This document shows, in pieces, positions 9,530 through 18,901 of a stretch of 64,000 nucleotides of DNA (position 1 is the first letter of the stretch; each line of letters begins with the position of its first letter). A program made the translations under genes and the position numbers. The DNA is from Arthrospiribacter ruber (GTDB taxonomy: Bacteria; Bacteroidota; Bacteroidia; Cytophagales; Cyclobacteriaceae): assembly GCF_019343195.1 (NCBI RefSeq), contig NZ_RPHB01000004.1:124001-188000 (forward strand). The letters run 5' to 3'. Below the pieces are notes generated by a model that saw only the letters and a program-made list of their open reading frames with translations, had not been told where the DNA came from and made no database searches.

Positions 9530-9895
9530 ATGCAACAAATACCACCCGTAAGTTTCGAGAAAATAGAAGAAATGACTGAAGGCGATGCTGAATTTAAAGC
9601 AGAACTGATTTCGGCCATTTATTTTTCCCTTCAGGAATTGCGGGAAAAATACATAGAAGGAGCAGAAAACCAAGATCCTGTCGTCATCCAGGAAATTAGG
9701 CACAAAGTAAAGCCCTCTTTAGCGCTTTTTGATATGGTTGTCCTAAGTGAAGTAATTCACGACGGAAAGGAGATTATTGAACACCAAGGTTTTAACAAGG
9801 CCTTTTTAGAGCATTTTGATAAGTTTTTGGATGCGGTTCAAGATGCGATTGATTTTGTCCGCCCACATGTAGCAGACCTGGAAGACCAGGCCTGA
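9530..9895 (+). CDS. Stand-alone Hpt-domain phosphotransfer protein
   Basis: A 121-residue acidic helical protein consistent with a four-helix Hpt domain. The likely phospho-acceptor is His58 in IRHKVKPSL, which fits the Hpt pattern of H-x-x-K-x-S. In the family it relays phosphate between a hybrid sensor kinase and a response regulator. No kinase or regulator is nearby. The ATG lies 1 nt after the flavoprotein stop, so it is co-transcribed with it. The gene ends convergently 5 nt from gap. A second Hpt protein in the window (51304) shares the HKxKPS core. Confidence 0.7.
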   Translation: MQQIPPVSFEKIEEMTEGDAEFKAELISAIYFSLQELREKYIEGAENQDPVVIQEIRHKVKPSLALFDMVVLSEVIHDGKEIIEHQGFNKAFLEHFDKFLDAVQDAIDFVRPHVADLEDQA

Positions 9896-9900
9896 CTCGA

Positions 9901-10893
9901 TTAAATCAGCCCGATCAAGTCTACCAATCTATTGGCATAACCTGCCTCATTGTCGTACCAACCTACTATTTTCACAAGATTTCCTTTAACTGAAGTAAGT
10001 CCGGAGTCAAAAATACAGGAATGCGGATTTCCGATGATGTCTATGGATACTATTGGTGATTCCTCATATTGCAAAATCCCATTCAACGCTCCCTCCGAAG
10101 CTTTTTTGAACACCTCATTAACTTCCTGCGCACTTGTTTCTCTTTCCAATTCTACAATCAAATCAGTCAATGAACCATCAGGAACTGGTACCCTCATGGC
10201 TGAAGCTTCTATTTTTCCTTGGAGATGGGGCAAAACGATTTCCATGGCCTTTGCGGCATGGGTAGTTGTTGGAATGATGGAATAAGCCGCCGCTCTAGCT
10301 CTCCTCAGGTCTCTGTGCGGAGCATCATGGAGGTTTTGGTCGTTGGTGTAGGAATGTACAGTGGATACAAAACCCTTAACTATACCAAAACTATCATCCA
10401 ATAGCTTGACCATAGGTGCAAGACAATTGGTGGTACAAGATGCATTTGAAATGATATCAGCATCCTTATCGAGGATTTCATCATTGACACCCAGGACCAC
10501 TGTCGGCACATCCGAATCTTTGGAAGGTGCGGTGATGATGACCTTTTTGGCTCCGGCTTCAAGGTGTCCCTTTGCCAGATTTTTTTCGGTAAACCTTCCT
10601 GTAGACTCCAGCACTATATCAATATCAAGCTCTTTCCAGGGAATTTTAACAGGATCTTTTTCCGCAAAGATTTTTATCTTTTTCCCTTTGACCTTCAGAT
10701 CACCATCAACCACACTTACTTTGTGGGGATAGCGGCCATGTATGGAATCATAATTAAGCAAATGGGCCAAAGTCGCCGGATCGGTGAGGTCATTAACTGC
10801 TACCAACTCAAACCCCTCTTTTTCTAAAATCAGTTTGATGGCCAATCTGCCTATTCTACCACAGCCGTTGACAGCTACTCTTTTTTGCTTCAT
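9901..10893 (-). CDS. gap: Glyceraldehyde-3-phosphate dehydrogenase, type I
   Basis: A glycolytic enzyme of the cytoplasm that oxidises glyceraldehyde-3-phosphate to 1,3-bisphosphoglycerate with NAD+ and phosphate. The NAD-binding NGCGRIGR motif is at residues 9-16 and the catalytic Cys153 lies in SNASCTTNC. Asp35 in VAVNDLTD favours NAD over NADP. At 330 residues it has the normal length of the family. The C-terminal WYDNEAGYANR block is intact. It is transcribed alone, divergent from the tRNA-Glu genes. Confidence 0.97.
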   Translation of the reverse strand: MKQKRVAVNGCGRIGRLAIKLILEKEGFELVAVNDLTDPATLAHLLNYDSIHGRYPHKVSVVDGDLKVKGKKIKIFAEKDPVKIPWKELDIDIVLESTGRFTEKNLAKGHLEAGAKKVIITAPSKDSDVPTVVLGVNDEILDKDADIISNASCTTNCLAPMVKLLDDSFGIVKGFVSTVHSYTNDQNLHDAPHRDLRRARAAAYSIIPTTTHAAKAMEIVLPHLQGKIEASAMRVPVPDGSLTDLIVELERETSAQEVNEVFKKASEGALNGILQYEESPIVSIDIIGNPHSCIFDSGLTSVKGNLVKIVGWYDNEAGYANRLVDLIGLI

Positions 10894-11010
10894 TTGTTTC
10901 TCCTGTTTTGGTGCTGTGAAAATAATAAAGTTGGTACGTAATGAAAAAAATATTTTTTTGTCCTAATTTTCAGAGTTTTGGAAATGTAAACCAAATATTT
11001 TTTGGTCAGG

Positions 11011-11042
11011 TTTTGCATTGTGAATTTAAGCCTCTATATTTG
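11011..11042 (+). promoter_or_regulatory. Bacteroidota-type promoter for tRNA-Glu
   Basis: A -33 element TTTTG (11011-11015) is followed after exactly 19 nt by a perfect -7 element TATATTTG (11035-11042). This matches the TTTG-N19-21-TAnnTTTG consensus of the Bacteroidota primary sigma factor. The expected start, near 11049, precedes the tRNA at 11083. Confidence 0.8.
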
Positions 11043-11082
11043 CATCACCTTACGAAAAAGGAGGTCCCCAATACCATAACAT

Positions 11083-11154
11083 GGTCCGTTCGTCTAGGGG
11101 TTAGGACGCATCCCTTTCACGGATGAAACACGGGTTCGATTCCCGTACGGACTA
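11083..11154 (+). tRNA. tRNA-Glu (anticodon TTC)
   Basis: A full cloverleaf of 72 nt can be folded. The 7-bp acceptor stem pairs 11083-11089 with 11147-11153. The anticodon arm CATCC/GGATG encloses the loop CTTTCAC with anticodon TTC at 11116-11118. The T arm ACGGG/CCCGT has loop TTCGATT. The discriminator is A11154. CCA is not encoded. Confidence 0.97.
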
Positions 11155-11158
11155 CTAG

Positions 11159-11190
11159 AAACACTGAAAAAGCTTCAGTGTTTTCTTTTT
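11159..11190 (+). terminator. Terminator between the two tRNA-Glu genes
   Basis: A 10-bp stem (11159-11168 with 11174-11183, loop AAAGC) is followed by a T-rich tract. It may end transcription after the first tRNA or act as a processing spacer for a two-tRNA transcript. Confidence 0.75.
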
Positions 11191-11194
11191 GAAT

Positions 11195-11266
11195 GGTCGA
11201 TTCGTCTAGGGGTTAGGACGCATCCCTTTCACGGATGAAACACGGGTTCGATTCCCGTATCGACTA
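11195..11266 (+). tRNA. tRNA-Glu (anticodon TTC), second copy
   Basis: The body is identical to the first tRNA-Glu. The acceptor stem differs by paired changes: GGTCGAT (11195-11201) with ATCGACT (11259-11265) instead of GGTCCGT with ACGGACT. The anticodon TTC is at 11228-11230 and the discriminator A is at 11266. The stem stays fully paired, so the gene looks functional. Confidence 0.97.
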
Positions 11267-11365
11267 CGACAAATTGATGTTTTTCATCGTTCTGATTGCT
11301 TTTTAAGCCTCTAGGCCAATTGCATGAAGAATTTGTTTTATGGTTGTTAGTGGTTAAAGTGAGTG

Positions 11366-11393
11366 AAAACCCGGTCTTCTAGGCCGGGTTTTT
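11366..11393. terminator. Bidirectional intrinsic terminator
   Basis: A 9-bp stem AAAACCCGG/CCGGGTTTT (11366-11374 with 11384-11392) has flanking A and T tracts. It separates the plus-strand tRNA genes from the convergent radical SAM gene. Confidence 0.9.
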
Positions 11394-11397
11394 CATT

Positions 11398-13605
11398 TTA
11401 TACCAATACCAATCCTTCTTGTTTCAAGATTGCCCAGGTTTCGCTTTCCACAAACTCATCAAAAGCTCCCAATCCGGATTTTTCAAAAGAATCTCCAAAA
11501 TGCTCCAAAGTCATTTCCTTCTTTCCGGCAACAGGCATACATGATGAAATGAGGTCCATCAAAGCTTCCGCAGCTTCTTTATCGGTAAAAATCACCCTTT
11601 CGGATTTCTTTCCTGTCAGCACGAGTTTCCAGTGTTCTTTTCGCTTCCCTTTTCTATGGGTAAAATAATTTTCCACCTCAGGCATGGCACCCAACCATAC
11701 AGTCTTTGCATTTGGCTTTAACCCAGACAAGCTTTCATGCTGAATAGCTTTAAAAATGAAGTTTTTGGGGACAGTGGTTTTGGGAATTCTAAACTTAAAC
11801 CATTCCTGCAAGGGAAAATCAAAACCCAATCCGTGCATATAATTGAAAAGTGCCTTTTTAAGACCGTCACTGAAAAGCTCATGTTCTGCACCTTCAGGGT
11901 CTTCATGGGCGAGGTCATTATCTGCAAACAAACCCTTTCCAGGCCCTGTTTTCACCACCCCGAAAGCTTCAGGACTAATTCCTATAGGCGCATGGGAGGT
12001 CATGGCAAAAAGATGCCAAAATCCGGACTGCAGGACATTGTTCATAAACAATTGTCTAACCATTTCAAGACTATCAACCGTTTCTTGAGCTGTCTGGGTA
12101 GGAAAACCATACATCAGATAGGCATGCACCATGATTCCCGAACTGGTAAAATTATCAGCCACACGGGCCACCTGCGCAACAGTAACTCCCTTTTGCATTT
12201 TAGCCAAAAGCCTGTCTGAAGCTACCTCCAATCCTCCTGATACCGCAATACAGCCAGAGGCTTTAAGCAATCTGCATAAATCCAGCGTGAAGCGTTCTTC
12301 GAATCGGATATTCGTCCACCAACTGATTTTCAGTTTTCTCTTGATGATTTCCAGTGCCAATTCCCGCATCAGGGCAGGCGGTGCGGCTTCATCTACAAAG
12401 TGAAATCCGGTTTCCCCCGTTTCCCGGATCAGCGTTTCTATACGGTCGCAGATCAAAGCTGCATTGAGCGGCTCATATTGACTGATGTAGGCCAGAGAAA
12501 TATCGCAAAAAGAGCATTTTTTCCAATAGCAGCCATGCGCCATAGTAAGTTTGTTCCACCTGCCATCAGACCAAAGCCTGTGCATTGGGTTGGCCATTTC
12601 CAACACAGACAAGTAGTCTTTCAGTGGCAAACCTGCATAATCCGGAGTGCCTGTTTGGCTAAATGGAATGTCTGGCTCTTTGGCACCATTCATATAGGTC
12701 ACTTTACCGTCTGAAAGGGTAAATGTCCTTTTCAGCTGATCCAATGGCCTGCTTCCATTCAGGTATTCAATAAGGCACTTTAGTGGGCGCTCCCCATCAT
12801 CCAACGTGATGAAATCTATGTAGTTGAAAACCCTGGTATCTCCCAATGAGCGCAGTTCTGTATTCGGGTATCCACCTCCCATGACAATTTTGAGATGGGG
12901 ATACTTTGTTTTAAGGTACTTTCCTGCCCTGAATCCCGCATAAAGATTGCCTGGAAAGGGTACGGAAAGGCAGACCATATTTAGCCCTGGATTATCTTTG
13001 ATAAGTGTATCCAAAGCCTCCAGCATAAATTCATCTGTAAAACTGGGGGCTGACTGCAGGGCTTCTTCCAAAGGATCGAAATGTACTGCTGATCTTCCGA
13101 GACGCTCTGCATACCTGCTAAAGCCAAAATTCGGGTCCAGACACTCCTGAATCAAATCCCCCAAATCCTCCAAAAACAATGTAGCCAAATGCCTGGCTTT
13201 GTCTTGCAGTCCCATGGTACCAAAGGCCCATTCCATGTCTTCCAATTGACCAAAACGGGAAGCTTCAGGCAAAAAACCTTCATCACAGATGTTGTACGCC
13301 AAGGTGGGATTCTTGAATTGTAAAAAGGAGATAACAGGATCTATGGCAGACAAATAGTCTTCCTGAAGCTTAATCATTCTTTTCGCATTCTTGGAAAAAG
13401 CTTTAGAATCTTTCTCACTTATAGCTTGGAATACACGCTGTAACCCAGTCTTGGAAAAAATTTTTAGTATTACTGATATTCCCAAATCTGCTTGAGCTGC
13501 ATCTATTTGAATTGTATTCAAAAACCCTTTGATGTACGCTGTGGCAGGGTAGGGGGTATTGAGTTGGGTAAATGGTGGGGTAAGAAGTAAAACAGTATTT
13601 GGCAC
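11398..13605 (-). CDS. B12-binding-domain-like radical SAM protein with CX4CX2C motif
   Basis: A 735-residue protein. The region around residues 205-290 resembles a Rossmann-type cobalamin-binding domain (IVMGGGYPNTE), but I see no DxHxxG cobalt-ligand motif. The radical SAM core begins near 350 with cysteines 359, 364 and 367 (GCYWKKCSFC). That spacing is CX4CX2C, one residue longer than the classical CX3CX2C. It probably binds a 4Fe-4S cluster and SAM. An N-terminal region of about 200 residues before the B12-like domain has no obvious family. No RiPP precursor or partner is adjacent. The reaction is unknown. Confidence 0.8.
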   Translation of the reverse strand: MPNTVLLLTPPFTQLNTPYPATAYIKGFLNTIQIDAAQADLGISVILKIFSKTGLQRVFQAISEKDSKAFSKNAKRMIKLQEDYLSAIDPVISFLQFKNPTLAYNICDEGFLPEASRFGQLEDMEWAFGTMGLQDKARHLATLFLEDLGDLIQECLDPNFGFSRYAERLGRSAVHFDPLEEALQSAPSFTDEFMLEALDTLIKDNPGLNMVCLSVPFPGNLYAGFRAGKYLKTKYPHLKIVMGGGYPNTELRSLGDTRVFNYIDFITLDDGERPLKCLIEYLNGSRPLDQLKRTFTLSDGKVTYMNGAKEPDIPFSQTGTPDYAGLPLKDYLSVLEMANPMHRLWSDGRWNKLTMAHGCYWKKCSFCDISLAYISQYEPLNAALICDRIETLIRETGETGFHFVDEAAPPALMRELALEIIKRKLKISWWTNIRFEERFTLDLCRLLKASGCIAVSGGLEVASDRLLAKMQKGVTVAQVARVADNFTSSGIMVHAYLMYGFPTQTAQETVDSLEMVRQLFMNNVLQSGFWHLFAMTSHAPIGISPEAFGVVKTGPGKGLFADNDLAHEDPEGAEHELFSDGLKKALFNYMHGLGFDFPLQEWFKFRIPKTTVPKNFIFKAIQHESLSGLKPNAKTVWLGAMPEVENYFTHRKGKRKEHWKLVLTGKKSERVIFTDKEAAEALMDLISSCMPVAGKKEMTLEHFGDSFEKSGLGAFDEFVESETWAILKQEGLVLV

Positions 13606-13661
13606 AGTATGTAATTTTGTCTCAAAGTTCTGGAATTTTGGGGACTATACCATATAAAATG

Positions 13662-13700
13662 AAAAAGTGCTGCTCATGGAGACAAGCAGCACTTTTTTGT
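13662..13700 (-). terminator. Intrinsic terminator downstream of the M14 gene
   Basis: A 13-bp perfect stem (13662-13674 with 13685-13697, 10-nt loop) has A and T tracts on both sides. It lies about 200 nt after the M14 gene and just upstream of the radical SAM gene. The 13698-13895 stretch between it and the M14 gene shows nothing else recognisable. Confidence 0.85.
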
Positions 13701-13895
13701 TCGTAGGTTGAAAATCTGAAATTCTCTTCACGATTATACGCTTCTTTACCAGTAGCATCAATTTCTGATAAAAATGGGAGTTCCAAAACAATATCTACAA
13801 GTATCTAATATCTATAAATATCGATTTGAACTGAAAATCAAAGCTAAATATCATTACTGGCAAAGTTCCGTATATACATAAAATTCTTTATCTAC

Positions 13896-16442
13896 CTACA
13901 TTTTATCTCCAAAGAAAATGGCATTCAAAAACAGCTTGTTGGTGCCAAACCAAGTTCCACGGAAATTAGGATTATCAATAAAGTGGATGACCCTTCCTGA
14001 TCCTACAGGACTGACCAACACACTGGCACTTTGCTTGATTTTCTCCAAATTAGGTTTGGAAATATAACCACCCAATAGTGGGTCTTCAGCATACCTTACA
14101 GGAGTCTGATATTTATCCTTGGAAGGCTTGAAGAAAATGGTGGAGTTTCTGTAAACAGGTATTTCACCATTTCTATATCCAAATCCCAAAGGATGGGTAA
14201 TGTCCAGTTTCGCTTGATAGATACTTCCACCGATTGCCTGCGCTCCTTCGAAATCCCGTCTTTCGCCAAATGGTACAAAAGAAGGACCCTCGCTTTCTTC
14301 TGTTTTCAAATATTCTTCACGGGTAATCTCGGCAGCTTGGAGCCATTGGCTGGCCATGCGAAGTGATATGATGGTACCGCCACGGTTCAACCAGTCTTTG
14401 ATATGGGCGATCTGAGCGGAAGAAAGCGCAGAATAATTACCAGAAGGTAAAATCAGGGTATTGTAATCATATAGATTTATCCTTCCAAATAAGCTGATAT
14501 CCACTTTGCTGATCGGCATACCTACTTTGGTATCCAACAGGTGCCATATTTCTCCAGCCTCATACTGAGAAGTACCCTGACCAATCAGCATGATCACTTT
14601 TGGGTTTCTTACCGCACCCACATTATTGCTGCCAAGATCAATCCCGCTGACAGAAAACCCGGTGCCTGTTCCAAATACATGAACCCCTGCTTCTTCGGCA
14701 GCATTTTGGATCTTTTCACGCAACTCTTCTGGAGACATTGTCTGAAATCCTGTTGGAATGATCATAGTTCCTGCGGTAAATTCCCTTTCACCTGATTCAG
14801 TCTTGGAAGTAAACGTCTTTGCGGGAGTCTCCACATGTACTCCGGATTGTTGAAGCAGATGCAGAAACTTAGGGGCAAAATAATCAGACCAATCACTGAG
14901 ATAAGCCACATATTTCCCTGATACCGGAAAATGAAGGGATTGCTCTGGAAGCTCAGTCAGTTCCTTGCCAAGGTTGGCAGAACTTTGTCCTTCATAGGGA
15001 ATGCCATAAGCCAAAGCCATGGTCCAAGCTGATGCATCATAAAAAACAGAATCCGCAAATTCAGTGACTTTTTCAAACATGCTTCTCACCATCCGGTATT
15101 GAGGTTGAGATGTTGGCACAATGTAGGACTTCCCTTTTTCAAATCGTTTCCCATTAACATTTATATCCCTTTCATTTTCAAATACTTTAATCCTATGATC
15201 AAGAAGTAGCTTTAAAAATAATCTATTTTTCGATTCATCATGGGTATCTCCAAAAACATAGGACTTGATACTGCTACTGTTGGCTTCAGAAATGGCGGTC
15301 TGAAAAAATTCGCGTAGGTATCTGTGCATGTATTCTCTTTCCCTGATGCCTGCTTCCATCGTCGCTATGGATGTTTTCAGCTGATTTCGGATGGTAAATT
15401 CAAAAGTGATGTCACCTCTTTGAGAAGCCTGAATATGGCCTCGGGAAGAACCTTGCTCGAATACCAGCCCCAATCCACCCTGGATGTCAGGATAGGTAGA
15501 TCCATAGCCTGGATAACTGTTGTCAAAAACTTCTTTGGTCCAATACAAAGACCCTATATCATCCAAAGCTTTGGCAAAGTACGCAGCAAACTTGCTATTG
15601 ATTTCCTCATAATTTTTTCGGGGAACAACCGGGTTTTCTGAACTGAAAGCTTTGGTAGGCTCAAAGAAATAAGTGCTGTTGGTCCCCATTTCATGAAAAT
15701 CACCAACTACATTGGGATACCAACTGTGGTACCAATCAATCTTGGTCTGAAGCTCTACATGGGCAAGTGGCAACCAGTCTCTGTTCAGGTCAAACCAATA
15801 ATGATTTACCCTTCCTGATGGCCAGATTTCATTGTGCTCACGGTCAAGTGGGTCCGAAACCGGAGGAAAACCACGGTGCATATTGGCCCAATTGCTGTGA
15901 CGGTCTCTTCCGTCCGGGTTGATGGCAGGATCTATCATGACCACTGCATTTTCCCTGATTTCTGCTGCCAGCTCAGACTTTGAAGCCAGCAACCAATATG
16001 CCGTAAGAATAGAAGCCTCTCCACCCGATGGTTCATTTCCATGGACACTATAGGCCAAATTGACTATAGCAGGCATGAGAGAAACATCCGGCATATCCAC
16101 TTTCGGATCAGTGAGCTTTAGGTGATTGACTCGGATGCTTTCAAGGTTTTGTATATGCTCAGCTTTGCTGATCACCAAAACCACCAATGGCCTCATTTGG
16201 TAAGTGTATCCAATGGTCTTTAACTCTGCATTGGGAGAGACTTCCGCCAGTTTTTCAAAATATGCCACCAATCGGTCATAGCGGGTATGCCACTCACCGA
16301 TTTCATAACCCAAAAAATCCTTAGGACTGGGAATAATAGCATCAAAGGTCTCATCCTGGAAATAATACTCATTTTGGGCATAGGAAAAACCAAGCATCCA
16401 AAATGCTGCTAATAGACTGAGTAATTGTTTTTTCATAAGCAT
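13896..16442 (-). CDS. Secreted M14-family zinc carboxypeptidase
   Basis: An 848-residue exported peptidase. The Sec signal peptide ends at SYAQ (residue 23), and an alternative ATG two codons in would also serve. The M14 domain spans about residues 45-380. Zinc ligands His134 and Glu137 lie in HGNEPSGGE; a later DFHEMG motif (His250) is the likely third ligand, with DLNRDW (218-223) for substrate binding. The likely catalytic Glu is in LVFEQGSSRG. The C-terminal half (about 500-848) has a class I amidotransferase-like fold, as in long Bacteroidota M14 proteins. It probably trims peptides in the periplasm or outside. Confidence 0.88.
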   Translation of the reverse strand: MLMKKQLLSLLAAFWMLGFSYAQNEYYFQDETFDAIIPSPKDFLGYEIGEWHTRYDRLVAYFEKLAEVSPNAELKTIGYTYQMRPLVVLVISKAEHIQNLESIRVNHLKLTDPKVDMPDVSLMPAIVNLAYSVHGNEPSGGEASILTAYWLLASKSELAAEIRENAVVMIDPAINPDGRDRHSNWANMHRGFPPVSDPLDREHNEIWPSGRVNHYWFDLNRDWLPLAHVELQTKIDWYHSWYPNVVGDFHEMGTNSTYFFEPTKAFSSENPVVPRKNYEEINSKFAAYFAKALDDIGSLYWTKEVFDNSYPGYGSTYPDIQGGLGLVFEQGSSRGHIQASQRGDITFEFTIRNQLKTSIATMEAGIREREYMHRYLREFFQTAISEANSSSIKSYVFGDTHDESKNRLFLKLLLDHRIKVFENERDINVNGKRFEKGKSYIVPTSQPQYRMVRSMFEKVTEFADSVFYDASAWTMALAYGIPYEGQSSANLGKELTELPEQSLHFPVSGKYVAYLSDWSDYFAPKFLHLLQQSGVHVETPAKTFTSKTESGEREFTAGTMIIPTGFQTMSPEELREKIQNAAEEAGVHVFGTGTGFSVSGIDLGSNNVGAVRNPKVIMLIGQGTSQYEAGEIWHLLDTKVGMPISKVDISLFGRINLYDYNTLILPSGNYSALSSAQIAHIKDWLNRGGTIISLRMASQWLQAAEITREEYLKTEESEGPSFVPFGERRDFEGAQAIGGSIYQAKLDITHPLGFGYRNGEIPVYRNSTIFFKPSKDKYQTPVRYAEDPLLGGYISKPNLEKIKQSASVLVSPVGSGRVIHFIDNPNFRGTWFGTNKLFLNAIFFGDKM

Positions 16443-16556
16443 GTAATTTTCTTAAATCTAAGAGGAAAAGGAGTAGAGGAAAATCAAAAATCCATTAACG
16501 GCTTTTGAAAACCTTGGAATTGACTTAATTTGGAAGCAAAATAACCAATTAGACCT

Positions 16557-17318
16557 ATGTTGAAAACATTTAAACACGTATTGCCAGGTATGGCCATGCT
16601 CTTTGCATTTCCTGCCTTTTCCCAACAAAAAGACATCAAACTTCCACCTGAAGCCACTGAGTTTTGGGAACCTGTAGTAAGGCAAATTACTCCGGGGGAA
16701 GAAAACCACAAGGCACCATCTGATGCCATAGTCATTTTTGACGGAACAAGCCTCGACGGATTCGTCTCTGCTAGTGACGGCAGCAGCCCGGCAGGATGGA
16801 AACTTGAGAATGGCGTCATGACTGTGACACCGAGGACCGGAGATATACAGACTAAAGAGAAATTCGGAGACATGCAACTCCATATTGAATGGTCTGCACC
16901 TACTGAGATCAAAGGAGAAGGTCAGGGTAGGGGTAATTCTGGAATTTTTCTGATGTCACATTACGAAGTACAGGTATTGGATTCTTATGAAAGCAGGACT
17001 TACAGCAATGGACAGGCTGCCAGTATCTACAAGCAAACTCCTCCTTTGGTCAATGCCATGAAAAAACCAGGAGAATGGAATACCTATGACATTTATTTTA
17101 CTGCACCAAGATTCAATGCTGACGGCATGGTAGTCGCGCCTGCAAGAGTTACCGTGGTTCACAATGGGGTTTTGGTTCAAAACAACGTAGAAATAAAAGG
17201 GCCAACTGAATACATTGGAATACCTAACTACAAAGCGCATGAGGATGAATTACCCATCAAACTCCAGGATCACGGAGATTTGGTGAAGTTCAGAAACATC
17301 TGGGTAAGAAAGCTGTAG
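16557..17318 (+). CDS. DUF1080 (3-keto-disaccharide hydrolase-like) secreted protein
   Basis: A 253-residue exported protein with a signal peptide ending near AFSQ (residue 22). The DUF1080 beta-sandwich covers about residues 55-252, with typical motifs [32 protein letters not shown] and [13 protein letters not shown]. This fold is related to LamG/GH16 domains, and members include glycoside hydrolases acting on 3-keto sugars. The start ATG at 16557 is followed directly by the signal peptide. It is a single gene ended by two terminators. No sugar pathway genes are adjacent, so the substrate is open. Confidence 0.88.
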   Translation: MLKTFKHVLPGMAMLFAFPAFSQQKDIKLPPEATEFWEPVVRQITPGEENHKAPSDAIVIFDGTSLDGFVSASDGSSPAGWKLENGVMTVTPRTGDIQTKEKFGDMQLHIEWSAPTEIKGEGQGRGNSGIFLMSHYEVQVLDSYESRTYSNGQAASIYKQTPPLVNAMKKPGEWNTYDIYFTAPRFNADGMVVAPARVTVVHNGVLVQNNVEIKGPTEYIGIPNYKAHEDELPIKLQDHGDLVKFRNIWVRKL

Positions 17319-17340
17319 GGAAATTGAGAGAGATTTACGA

Positions 17341-17364
17341 AAGACCATTTACGAGGTCTTTTTG
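17341..17364 (+). terminator. Terminator after the DUF1080 gene
   Basis: A 7-bp stem AAAGACC/GGTCTTT (17341-17347 with 17356-17362) is followed by T residues, 22 nt after the stop codon. Confidence 0.7.
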
Positions 17365-17403
17365 TGATTAGTTCAGAAAAGAGATTCTTGAGTAGTCATT
17401 TAG

Positions 17404-17445
17404 AAAAACACCAGCTTTGCCCAAAAACAAAGCTGGTGTTTTTTT
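17404..17445. terminator. Strong bidirectional terminator
   Basis: A 16-bp perfect stem (17404-17419 with 17428-17443, 8-nt loop) carries long A and T tracts. It separates the convergent DUF1080 and SLC13 genes; its T-tract abuts the SLC13 stop codon. Confidence 0.95.
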
Positions 17446-18901
17446 ATCGGAAAGGGTAAATACTTAAATCTATTCCCCAAACCAAAGGAAGAAGCCAGTA
17501 TGTGAAAATGGTGATGATGAAAATAGAGAAAATATTCATCCAAAATCCTGCTTTAAACATATCCGGAATGCTTAAAAAACCTGAACCAAAGACCACGGCA
17601 TTGGGAGGTGTGGCCACAGGAAGCATAAAAGCACAGGAAGCTGCCATGGTAGCACCAACCATCAATCCAAATGGGTGGACTCCCATAGAAAAAGATACTG
17701 CTGCCAAAATGGGCAATATCATAGAAGCAGTAGCGACATTGGAAGTGATTTCGGTAAGGAAATTGACTGCTGCAATGATAATAAGCAAAAACAAAATAAA
17801 TGCGATAAAATCCAGGAAAACAAATTGATTGCCGATCCACACCGCCAGTCCTGTAACCTTAAATCCTTCGGCCAAAGCCAGCCCACCACCAAATAATATA
17901 AGAATGCCCCATGGAATCTTTTCGGCAGTTTTCCAGTCTAATAACTTAGTTGATTTTTGGGAGGAGGGAAGTACAAAAAGTAACAATACTCCAGCTATTG
18001 CAATAATCGTATCATCCAAGGCAGGAATATACTTTTGCAAGAGAAAGGAACGGACAATCCAACAAAAACTGACAAAGCCGAAAACAATGGAAACACGGAT
18101 TTCTTCCACAGTCATTGGCCCCAATTCTCGTAATTGGCGTAAGATTTCTTTTTTACCGCTATCCAGGGCAGGGGGGAGATTAAATTTAAAGGCGAATTTC
18201 ACCAGATATATCCAGCAAATTGCCAAGAGTATCAGGGAAATAGGTAAGCCAAAAGACATCCACTGAGCAAAACTTATGTCATATCCATACATTTCTTTGA
18301 TCACCCCAGCAAGAATGATATTGGTAGGGGTACCGATGAGAGTAGCCACACCACCAATGGAAGCGGAATAGGCAATGCCGAGCATTAGGGCTTTGCCCAA
18401 AGTATTGTTTTTCTCCGGTGATTTGTCCAATTGAGCTACAACAGCTATGGCTATCGGAAGCATCATCAATGAAGTGGCTGTATTGGAAATCCACATAGAT
18501 AACAGCGCTGTGGCCAGCATAAAGCCTAAAATGATCTTGTGAATATCTGTTCCTATCCATAGGATAATGTTCAAAGCAATCCTTTTGTGCAGGTTCCATT
18601 TTTCTACAGCCATGGCAATCATAAATCCACCCATATAGAGTAAAACCATGGGATGCGAATAGGAAGAAGCCGTATTGCTGATAGGAAGTGCACCTAAAAC
18701 AGGTAACAAGACCAAAGGAAGCAAAGAAGTAGCAGCAATGGGAATGGCTTCCGTGATCCACCATACTGCAATCCAAGCAGTGACCGCCAACATGGACAAG
18801 GCTTCATCTGACATTCCTTCAGGACGCAAAAAAAAGAGAATAAGGATAAAAAGGATTGGGCCTAGAAATAGTCCGACCTTAGCTGAAGTAGATTGGGACA
18901 T
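17444..18901 (-). CDS. SLC13/DASS-type sodium:carboxylate symporter
   Basis: An inner-membrane transporter of 485 residues with about 12 hydrophobic segments. It carries the two DASS hairpin motifs: SNTATS near residue 140 and a second one, reading TSNVATAS, near residue 390. Family members move dicarboxylates, citrate or sulfate with sodium. The N-terminus WWITEAIPIAATSLLP is characteristic. The gene is isolated, with no sensor or catabolic genes nearby, so the substrate cannot be named. Confidence 0.88.
   Translation of the reverse strand: MSQSTSAKVGLFLGPILFILILFFLRPEGMSDEALSMLAVTAWIAVWWITEAIPIAATSLLPLVLLPVLGALPISNTASSYSHPMVLLYMGGFMIAMAVEKWNLHKRIALNIILWIGTDIHKIILGFMLATALLSMWISNTATSLMMLPIAIAVVAQLDKSPEKNNTLGKALMLGIAYSASIGGVATLIGTPTNIILAGVIKEMYGYDISFAQWMSFGLPISLILLAICWIYLVKFAFKFNLPPALDSGKKEILRQLRELGPMTVEEIRVSIVFGFVSFCWIVRSFLLQKYIPALDDTIIAIAGVLLLFVLPSSQKSTKLLDWKTAEKIPWGILILFGGGLALAEGFKVTGLAVWIGNQFVFLDFIAFILFLLIIIAAVNFLTEITSNVATASMILPILAAVSFSMGVHPFGLMVGATMAASCAFMLPVATPPNAVVFGSGFLSIPDMFKAGFWMNIFSIFIITIFTYWLLPLVWGIDLSIYPFR

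Noticed and set aside
11083-11400. tRNA-Glu genes as an attachment site of an integrated element
   Set aside because: No integrase, no direct repeat of the tRNA 3' end elsewhere in the window, and both neighbours are chromosomal genes.
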